Under the pieces are notes generated by a model, which saw nothing but the letters and a program-made list of their open reading frames with translations, searched no databases and was not told where the DNA came from. Shown here in pieces: positions 9,196 to 19,000 of a DNA stretch of 64,000 bases. Position 1 is the stretch's first letter, and the number at the start of each line of letters is the position of its first letter. Source of the stretch: CALDOK01 sp964481655 (GTDB lineage Bacteria; Myxococcota_A; UBA796; JAFGLY01). The stretch spans positions 1-64,000 of the forward strand of contig CAYZVO010000006.1 in the NCBI GenBank assembly GCA_964481655.1, read 5' to 3'. Both the position numbers and the translations under genes were made by a program.

Positions 9196-9950
9196 TCTCC
9201 CTCGATCAGCTCGTCGTGTAGCTCCATGGCGTTCTCGAGCGCCATGCGGCCGGTGACCTCGGCCAGATCCTCCGACACCCCGGCGTACTCCGCCTCGCTC
9301 CACATGGCCCACAGGCGCAGGGTGCCCCCGTCGTCCGCCGGCAGCCAGACCTCGACCTCCCAGACCTGCCACAGGTGGTTGCTGTCCGACTCGCCGTGGG
9401 CCGACTCGGCGATCCAGTTGCGGGACAGCACCGCGTCACCGACCCAGCGGTAGTCCTCGTACAGCACGAAGCCCATCTCCATCACCAGGTTGGAGCGGTA
9501 GATGTCGTTGACCGTCCGCAGGAACTCACACTGGGCGCCCTCGAAGCAGTCCTCCCCCTCGAGGAATGTGCGCTCGTAGGACTCCGCGGTGGGTGAGCAG
9601 GGGCTCATGTCCTCGAGCAACATCAGGGGGACGTGATCGCCCACGGGGTGAGGGCTGTCGTGCACCACCGCCAAGCCGCGGGCGTCCCCGGGGTCTCGGC
9701 CCTCGGGCGGCGTGAGGCCCCCCAGGTCGGCCTCGCTGGGCGCCGTGAGGGACCAGCCCTCGTCGGGGGCCTCCAGCAGCAGCGGTCGCAGGTTGTCCAT
9801 GCCGGCCGCGAGCCCCTCGGGATCTTCGGCCTCGAACTCCGCCAGCAGGTAGCGGGACAGCTCGTCCATCTCGGTGGGCGCCTCGACGGGGTGCTTGCAG
9901 GCGAACAGGGCGAGCAGCAGGAGGGGGAGCATGGTGGTGGGCCGGGTCAC
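9192..9950 (-). CDS. Lipoprotein, paralog of the 39421-40332 protein
   Basis: This 252-residue predicted lipoprotein has lipobox ALFAC followed by KHPVEAPTEMDELSRYL. I do not recognise a named family, but it is clearly related to the protein at 39421-40332. Both have a (T/E)E(M/L)DEL..YL..... start after the Cys, an ESYERTFL/EDYERTFL segment followed by a conserved pair of Cys residues, then RW, SW and a V.LP...G.TL.L..MW block near the end. This copy lacks the C-terminal anchor found in its relative and appears to be attached by its N-terminal lipid. The first possible start is a GTG at 9948-9950; an ATG six codons later would give an equally good signal peptide. It is divergent from the megasynthase, with 83 bases between them. 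Confidence 0.75.
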   Translation of the reverse strand: MTRPTTMLPLLLLALFACKHPVEAPTEMDELSRYLLAEFEAEDPEGLAAGMDNLRPLLLEAPDEGWSLTAPSEADLGGLTPPEGRDPGDARGLAVVHDSPHPVGDHVPLMLLEDMSPCSPTAESYERTFLEGEDCFEGAQCEFLRTVNDIYRSNLVMEMGFVLYEDYRWVGDAVLSRNWIAESAHGESDSNHLWQVWEVEVWLPADDGGTLRLWAMWSEAEYAGVSEDLAEVTGRMALENAMELHDELIEGD

Positions 9951-10033
9951 GGGGTCGTCCCCAGCGTACCCTCCGCGGCGGTCGCCGTGCTACGGAGCGG
10001 GCCACCGAACGCCCCGTCCACCGTGGAATTCCC

Positions 10034-13000
10034 ATGCCTGCTCACCTCACCGAACTGCTGCTGGGCGCCGCCTCCGACGCAGCCCACAAGGGCATGGCCG
10101 TGCCCGGGGGCACCGACCGCAGCTGGCCCGCGCTGCTGGCCGCCGCCCAGCGCGCCGCCGGCGGCCTCGCCGCGGCTGGCGTGCGCCCCGGTGGTCAGGT
10201 CCTCATCGCCGTGGTGGACATCTCCGACTTCTTCCCCGTCTTCTGGGGGGCCCTGTGGGCCGGGGCGACCCCGGTGCCCATCGCGCCCCCCCGGGACCGC
10301 TCCGACGCCGAGCGCGACCGGGTGCTGCGCATCGCCGCCAGGCTCCGCCTGCCCGCCATGGTGGTGGACCGCGGCGTGCGGGTGCCCGGCCTGCCCCTGC
10401 TGGACGCCGGGGAGCTGATCGACGGCGCGCCCATGGCGACGCGGGCCGAGGCGCCCCCCGACACCCCGGCGCTGATCCAGTTCAGCTCGGGCTCCACCGG
10501 CCACCCCCGGGGCGTGGTGCTCAGCCAGGGCAACGTGCTGGCCAATGTGGACCAGATGGCCGAGGCCTACCCGATCCACAGCGATGACCTGAAGCTGACC
10601 TGGATGCCCCACTGGCACGACATGGGGCTCATCGGCTGTCACCTGCTGCCCCTGCGGATGCGCATGGGCGAGGTGCGCCTGTCACCCATCGCGGTCTTCG
10701 AGGATCCCATCGCCTGGCTGCGAGCCGTGGACAGCCACGGCGCCACCCTGCTCACGACCACCAACGCGATGATGGACCGGCTCAACCGCCGGCTCGAGCG
10801 GGACAAGCCCAGGGACCTGAACCTGGGCAGCCTGCGGCACATCTTCAACGGGGCGGAGCCCATCTCCCCGGAGGTCTGCCGGCAGCTGTGCCGCCTCACG
10901 GGCCTGCCGGAGTCGGTGCACGTGCCCCTGTACGGGCTCGCCGAGGCGTCCGTGGGTGTGGTCGCCGCCCGCGCGGGCGGGCTGCACACCGTGGACGTGG
11001 CTGGGCGCGAGGTGCTGATCATCGGCCGTCCCCTGCCGAAGCTCGAGCTGCAGGTCGTGGACGACGACGGCGCGTCCCTGCCCGACGGCGAGCAGGGACA
11101 CCTGCGCTTCCGGGGCCCCAACGCCTTCCAGGGCTACCTGGCCGATCCCGAGGCCACCGCCGCGACCGTGGTCGACGGCTGGGTGCGCACCGGCGATCTG
11201 GCCGCGCTGGTGGACGGCCGCGTGGCCATCACCGGCCGGCACAAGGACGTGGTCTGCGTGGACGGCCGCAACCTGCACGCCCACGACGTCGAGGCCGCCG
11301 CCGAGGCCGTCCCGGGCGTGCGGGCCAACGGCGCGGTGGCGGTGCCCGATCGCCGCGGCGAGGTCGAGGGCCTGGGGCTGGTGATCCAGGTGGCCCCCGA
11401 TCACGACACGCCGCCGGTGCTGTGGGCGGTGCGCCGGGCGGTGACCGCGGCCATGGGCGTGGAGCCCAGCGCCGTGCGCCCGCTGGCCAAGATCCCCCGC
11501 ACCACCAGCGGCAAGAAGCGTCGGGCCTTCCTGGCGGGCGAGCTGGCCGCGGACCGGCTGGCCGCGCCGGCCGCCGACACCGTCACGCTGGTGCGGGAGG
11601 CCTGGTCCCAGGCCCTGAAGCGGCCGCTGGACGACGGCGAGCTCGAGACCCCCTTCACCGAGCTGGGCGGTGGCTCCATCGAAGCGGTGGACGTGCTGCT
11701 GAGGCTGGAGGCGAGCCTGGGCGTGGCCCCGGACCACCGCCTGCTGATGCGCGCGGACACCGTGCGCAGCATGGCGCGCCTGATCGAGGACCATCCACCT
11801 CGCTCGGCCCCCCTGCCCCAGGCCCGGGGCCAGCAGCCCGTGGCCATCACCGGCGCCGCCTGCCTGCTGCCCGGTGCGGACAGCCCCGTGGCGTTCTGGG
11901 AGCGGGTGCGCCGGGACGAGCCCGCCATCACGCCACCCCCACCCGGCCGCTGGCGGGACACCGTCCACCGCCACCCCGGCGGCTTCCTGGAGGAGGTCGA
12001 CGGCTTCGACGCCGAGCGCTTCGGCATCGACCCCGCCGAGGCCGCCGCCATGGACCCCCAGCAGCGGCTGATGCTCACCGTGGCCACCCACGCCCTCGAG
12101 GGCGCGGGCACCCGCACCAAGCAGGTGGGGGTGTTCGTGGGCGCGGGCCAGCAGGCCTACCTCGAGACCGTGCTGCAGCACCTCGACCGCGACCTGCCCC
12201 CCGGCACCATGGCCGGCAACCTGCTCAACATGCTGGCGGCCCGCGTGGCCCACCAGCTCGATCTGCGCGGCCCCGCCCTGAGCGTGGACACCGCCTGCTC
12301 CGCCTCCCTGGTGGCGGTCCACCTGGCCACCCGCAGCATCGCCGCTGGCGAGTGCGACGCCGCCGTGGTGGGCGGCGTCAACCTCAACCTCTCCCCCGCC
12401 GCCCACGCCCTCTTCGACCGGGCGGGCGCCCTGTCCCCCTCCGGACGCTGCCGGCCCTTCGAGGACGACGCCGACGGCATGATCCCCGGTGAGGGGGTCG
12501 TGGCCATCGTGATCGAGCCCCTGCAGGCCGCCCGGGCCCGGGGCGCGAGGGTGCTCGGGGTGCTGCTCGGCTCCGCCGTGAACAACGACGGCGCAAGCCT
12601 GGGGGTCATGGCCCCCAACCCCACCGGCCAGGAGGCCGCCATCCGCGCCGCGCTCGGCGCCGCCCGGGTGCAGCCCGAGGACGTCGCCTTCGTCGAGGCG
12701 CACGGCACGGGCACCCCCATCGGGGACCCGGTGGAGCGCTCCGTGCTCGCCCGCTGCTACCCCCACGGCCCCCGGGTGGGCGCCGTCAAGGGCATCGTCG
12801 GCCACGGCCTGGCCGCCGCCGGCCTCACCGGGCTGCTGCGCGCCCTCGACGAGCTCGACGAGGACCAGCTGGGCGCGGTGTCGAGCTTCGGCTTCGGCGG
12901 CACCAACGCCCACGCCCTGCTGAAGGGTGGCGATCCCGTGGATCGCCGCGCCTGGGACCAGCCGCCCCCCCGGGGTCCCCGCCATCGCCTGGGCGCCCCC

Positions 13001-16000
13001 AGCGCCGAGGGCTGGGTGCACATCGTGCAGCGGGACCCCATGGGTGGGGTGAGCTGGCGGCCCTGTCCCCGGGGCCCCTCCCCCATCGTCCGCGGCGGCG
13101 CCTACGTCATCACCGGCGGCAGCGGAGCCCTGGCGGCCCACACCGCTCGCTGGCTGGCCCGGGAGTGGGCCGCCCGCGTGCTGCTGGTGGGGCGCAGGCC
13201 CCAGACCCCCGCGATCACCAGCCTGCTGCGGGAGCTGGGCGAGCTGGGTGGCGAAGGGCGCTACCTCAGCGCCGATCCGGCCCGTGACGCCGCGGCCGTG
13301 GTGCAGGCGGCCGCACCGCTGGGCGCGGTGGACGGCCTGTTCCACCTCGCCGGGAGCACGGGCGCGGACGCCATGGCGGCCAAGCGCGACGTGCTGCTGG
13401 CCCTCGAGCCCCTCCCGCGGGACCTGACCGTGCTGTACAGCTCCATCTCCGGGGTCCTGCCCGGGCTGGACCGGGGCATCGAGGCCTACGCCGAGGCCAA
13501 CGCCTGGCTGGACGCCTGGGCCGTGGAGCAGCACGGCCGGGGGCGGCGCGTGGTCAGCGTCGCCTGGCCCCCCTGGGAGGGCGCCGGCATGGCCGGAGCG
13601 TGGGCCGAGGCCTTCCGCGAGCGCGGCCTCGAGCCGGTGGCGCCGGGCCTGGCCACAGCGGCCCTCGAGTGGGCCCTCGGCAGCGGCGAGCCCGCGGTGG
13701 TGGTGCTGAAGCGCAGCCGTGAGCGCAGCGTGGAGCCACTGCCCGAGGACGTCGAGGACCGCGTGCGCGCCCTGGTGGCCCGGGCGGCCGAGCTCGAGCT
13801 GTCGGAGCTGGACGACGACACCCCCCTGATGGAGCTGGGCATCGACTCGGTGGAGGCCATGGACCTGCTGCGGGCCCTCGAGGACGCGGTGGGGCGCTCC
13901 CTGCCGACCACCCTGCTCTTCGAGCACGACACCGTGGGCAAGGTGTTGAGCGCGCTGCGGGGTGGGGTGAGGCGGGAAGAGGCGCCAGAGCCAGCCCCCG
14001 TCCCCCTGGAGGGAGGTGGGGAGACCCACGAGGCCGCGCCCACCCCCGGCTGGCCCCTGCTCGCCAGCCAGCAGACCTTCGCGGTGCAGCGCAGCTTCTT
14101 CCCGGACATCCCCGGCAACGTGCTGCTGTCCTGCGCCCTGTCGCGGGCGGACGGCTCCCCGGCCTTCGACCCCGCGCTGCTGGCCCGGGCCCTCGAGCAG
14201 GCCAGCGCCCGACACCCCGCCCTGTGCACCCGCATCGCGCGGGTGGACGGCGCGTGGAGGCAGCTCCCCGACGGACCCCCGCCCGAGCTGCGCTGGGTGG
14301 AGCAGGTCGAGCTCGAGGCCATCGCCAACGAGCCCTTCGACCTGACTCACGGCCCCCTGCAGCGGGTGATCACCGACGGCCAGACCCTCGCCATGAACGG
14401 CCACCACGCCGCGGTGGACGCCCACTCCGCCCGCAACCTGCTGTGGGAGCTGCTGACCATCCACGAGGCGCTGCGCGCAGGCGTCGAGCCCATCCTTCCG
14501 CCGCTGGTGTCGAGCCTCGACGCGGTGCACGCCGCCCTGGCCGCCCAGCCCGATCAGGCCTCCACCGCCTGGTGGCGGGGCCGCTACGCCGACGGCGTGC
14601 CACCGCTGCAGCTGCCCTGGCTCAGCCCCACCCACGAGCCCGCCCGCGGACCCTGCGCCTGGCAGCGCCGGGTCCTGCCCGAGGAGCTCACAGAACGGCT
14701 GGGGGTCATGGCCCGGGACGCAGGCATCGGCCTGCCCGCCCTGGTGCTCGCCGCCTACGCCCAGACGCTCTTCGACGCCACCGGCCAGCCCGACGTCGTG
14801 GTCCGCGTGGCCCACGGCCGCCGCGGCATGCGGCTGCCCGACGCCGACGCCCTGGTGGGCTCCTTCGCCGACAGCCTCCCCGCCCGGATGCAGGCGGTGG
14901 CCCACGAGCCCCTGATGGATCTGGCCGTCCGGACCCAGGCCGAGCTGCGGGGCATGCAGGCCCACGCCGCGGCCTCCTCCACCACCCTGGCCGAGCTGGC
15001 CCCCCGCAGCGGCGCCGGACCGGTCGGGCTCACCCCCGCCGGCTTCTCCTTCCCCCACCTGCCGGCCCCCGATCGCATCGGGGAGCTGCGGCTGGACGAG
15101 GTGCACGGCGCCTCGGCGTCGGGGTTCACCCGCATCGGCCTGGTGGCCTGGGTCTTCGGCGGGCGGCTGCACTGCTCGTGGAACTTCACCCACAGCCACC
15201 TCGATCCGGCCACCGTGGCGGGGCTCGCCGACCGCATGGAGGCTGCCCTGGCGGCCGCGGCCAGCGGCGCCGATCGTCATCCGCCCCCGGACACCCTCCA
15301 CGCCCGCATCATCACCCGCTGCGCCCAGCACCCCGGGCGCCACGCGGTCGAGGGCCTCGACTACGGACAGCTCGAGCGCCGCTCCGGCGCCCTGGCACAG
15401 CGGGTGGTGGCCATCCTCGACGCCGACCCCGTCGAGCCGGATGTCGTGGCCGGCTCCACCCCCCGGGTCGCCATCTACGGCCACCCCTCGGCGAGCTCCG
15501 TTGTCGCCATGCTGGCGGTCCTGCGCGCCGGCGCCGCCTGGGTGGGCCTCGATCCCACCTGGCCCCCGGCCCGCACCCGGCAGGTCATCGAGCTGGCGCG
15601 GCCTGCGGCCCTGATCCACCCGCCGGAGCTGAGGGACCAGATCGCCCCCCTGGCAGGTGAGCTGCCGCTGCTGGCTGTGGACGACTCCGAGCTGATCGAC
15701 GGGCCCAACCGGCCCTCCGAGCTGTCCCACGTGATGTTCACCTCGGGCAGCACCGGTCGGCCCAAGGGCGTCGCCGTGTCCCACCGGGCCATGCTTGCAT
15801 GGCAGGAGTGGGTCCTGCGGGCGTTCGGCGTCACCGAGCGGGATCGCTTCGTGCAGACCTCGGGCCTCAGCTTCGGTGGCTGCCTGCGCCAGGTGTTCTC
15901 CCCGCTGCTCGCCGGCGGCAGCGTGCACCCGGTGCCCAAGGCCGTGGCCCGGGACCCCGAGGCGCTGCTGGCCTTCATCCAGACCGAGGGCATCACCATC

Positions 16001-19000
16001 TTCAACGCCGTCCCCAGCCTGTGGGTCCACCTGCTGGGTGCGGTGGAGCGCAGCCCCGAGGCCCAACCCCTGCCCGCCCTGCGCTGGGTGCTGCTGGGGG
16101 GCGAGGCCGTGCCCGCCGATCCGGTCCGCCGCTGGCGCGCCCGCTGCGGCTGGGGCCACCGCCTGGCCAACCTCTACGGCAGCACCGAGACCGTGGTCAA
16201 CGCCACCTGGTACGAGGTGGCCGGCGCGCTGGACGCCGGGTCGGTGCACTGCCCCATCGGCTGGGACCGCTACGGCGTGACCAACCACGTGGTCGACGAG
16301 GTCGACGGCGTGGGCGAGCTGGTGGTCGGGGGCGGGATCGCCACGGGCTACCTGGGCGAGCCGGAGCTGACCGCCGAGGCCTTCGTGGAGCTTCCCGGCC
16401 TCGGCCGCGTCTACCACACCGGCGACCTGGTCCGCCGCGACGACAGCGGCGCCATCGTCTTCCTGGGCCGCCGGGACGATCAGGTCCAGGTCCACGGAAA
16501 CCGCGTGGAGCCCGCCGAGATCGAACACCACCTGCACGCCTGGCCCGAGGTCCAGGCCGCGGTGGTGGTGCAGGTCGACGGCCTGCTGCACGCCTGGCTC
16601 GAGGCCCCCGGCCTGACCGAGCCCGAGCGCCTGCGGCCCTGGCTGGCCGAGCGCCTGCCCCCCGCCATGGTGCCCCACCGCATCACCGTGGTGGATCGCA
16701 TCCCCCGCAACCCCGCTGGCAAGGCCGACCGCCGCGCCGTCCGCGCTCGGCTCGAGGGCGACGGCGGACGCGGGGCGCCCTCCCCGGCCGCGCCGGCCAG
16801 CACCCACGCCCTGGCGGCCACCGTCGCCGAAGCCTGGACCACGGTGCTCGAGCTGGACAGCCCGCCCGCGCCCGAGGACGACTTCTTCGCCCTGGGCGGC
16901 GACTCCATCCTGGCCCTCGAGGTGCTGGAGCTGCTGCGGGAGCGCCTGCCCTGGGTGCCCCAGCCCCTGGCCCTGTACCAACACCCCACGGTGGCCGGGC
17001 TGGCCGAGCTGCTCGCCGATGGTGGCCGCGACACGGCCCCGGCGGCCCCGGCGACGCCCATCGAGCCCCACGCGCCCCGCAGGCTGACCGCGGTGCAGCG
17101 GGGCTTCTGGCTGGCCCACGAGCTGCAGCCGGAGCATCCCCCCTGCTGGACCGCCCGGGTCCCCATCCGTGGCCCCCTCGACGCCGACGCCCTGAGCCGC
17201 GCCCTGGCCTGGCTCACCCAGCGCCAGCCCATGCTCCGGGCCCGCATCGCCATGGCCGACGGCGCTCCGCAGCAGATCATCGACGACACCGTGCGCCCCC
17301 TGCTGCAGGTGGACGACCTCGAGCCCCTGGCCCCCGAGGCCCGGGCCGCTGCCCTCGAGCACCGCTGGCAGGAGGAGAACGCCGCGCGCTACCGCCTCGA
17401 CCGCTGGCCCCTGTTCCGGGTCCGCCTGTGCCGCATGGGGCCCGACGAACACCAGCTCATGGTCGGCGGTCACCACGCCATCGCCGACGCCTGGAGCGCC
17501 TGGCTGCTCATGGGCGAGCTGCTGCACGCCCACGACGCCTTCATGGACGGCCGGGAGCCCGCGCTGCCCCCGCCCGGCGGCCTCCCCCAGGACCTGGGTG
17601 AGCCGGAGCCGCGCCCCGAGGACGGCCGCTGGTGGCGGCAGGCCCTGGACGGGCTCGGGCAAGACCCCGCCCCACCGCGGAGCGGTGACCAGGCCACCAA
17701 GATCCACCTCGTCGCCACGGACTGGGACGGCCTGCAGCGCCGCGCCCGATCCCTGCGGACCTCCCCCTTCGTGCTGGCCATGACCGCCCTGTTCCGGGCC
17801 CTGGACCGCGACGACGCGGTGATCTCCACCGCGCTGGCGGCCCGGGATCCCAGCGACCTCCGCGCCTCGACGGTGGTGGGTCCCCTGGCCCGCGCCCTGC
17901 CCGTGCGCCTTCGTGGCCGGCCCGACGTGGCCACAGTCGCCGAGGCCATCGGCGCCGCCGCGGCCCACGCCGACGCCGCCCCGTCCGACGTGCTCGCCGC
18001 CGCCGGGCCGAACGCGCTGGCGAAGCTTGGGCGCTTCTTCCTGTCCTGGATGGACCCCGCCGCCGTGCCCCGGCCGGACTCGCGGGCCCAGCCCGACTGG
18101 GCGGCTGGGCGCTACCACTTCGCCACCCGCAGCACCGACACCGAGCTGATGGTGGGGGCCATGGTCCAGGACGGCCTGCACCTGGACCTGCACGGCGGCG
18201 CCCTCGTCGACCGCGTCGCCCCGCGCCTCGAGGCCGAACTGCTGGCCATGGCCCGCCCGGCCGCGGCGCTGGTGGTCTACGCCCCGGCGGGGGTCGAGCT
18301 GCCGGTGCAGGAGCCTGTCGTGGTCGAGCGCATCGACGCCGCCGCGGCCTGCTCCGAGCTGGTGCTGGCGCCGATCCGGGCCGACCAGCTCGCGCCCGGG
18401 CCGGAGCTCGACGCCCTGGTCGCCCGCTGCCTGGCTGCGACCCGAGCACGGGTGGTGGCCCTGGCCGGGATGCTGCCTGCCCTGACCGGCCTGGCGGCCC
18501 GGCCACTGGGGCAGCGGTCGGATCAGCTCCTCACCAGCGGCCACGCCGCCACCACGGTGGCCATGGTGCTGACCGTCGAGACGGTCCTGGCCGCCACCGA
18601 TCGCTCATGGGCCACCGAGCGCGTGGGCGTGCTCGGCTACGGCAGCATCGGCCAGGCGGTGCTGGCCCTGGCCCGACAGCGCTGGGGTGAGCCCGCGGCG
18701 CTGCGCATCCAGGACCCGCGCCTGCCCGACGGGGCCGAGCACCTGGCCGACTGCACCCTCATCCTGGGGGCCACCAGCGGCGGGCGCGCGATCGAGGTCG
18801 AGGCGTTGGCCGCCGGCACCATCGTGGTGGACGACAGCTTCCCACGGGCCTTCGACGAGGCCGCCGCGCGGACCCGCATGGAGCGCCGCGGCGACGTGCT
18901 GCTGCTCGGCGGCGGCCTGCTCGACGCCGGCCCCCTGCAGCGCCACTCCCCCTTCCCCCAGGCCGCCGCCCTGCGCGCCCAATACGGCGCGCGCTGGCTC

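Noticed and set aside
10682..18544. A 2620-codon open frame on the minus strand, opposite the megasynthase
   Set aside because: It is a by-product of high third-position GC on the true strand. Its translation is Gly/His/Gln/Val-rich with no domain, while the plus strand shows clear catalytic motifs in order.
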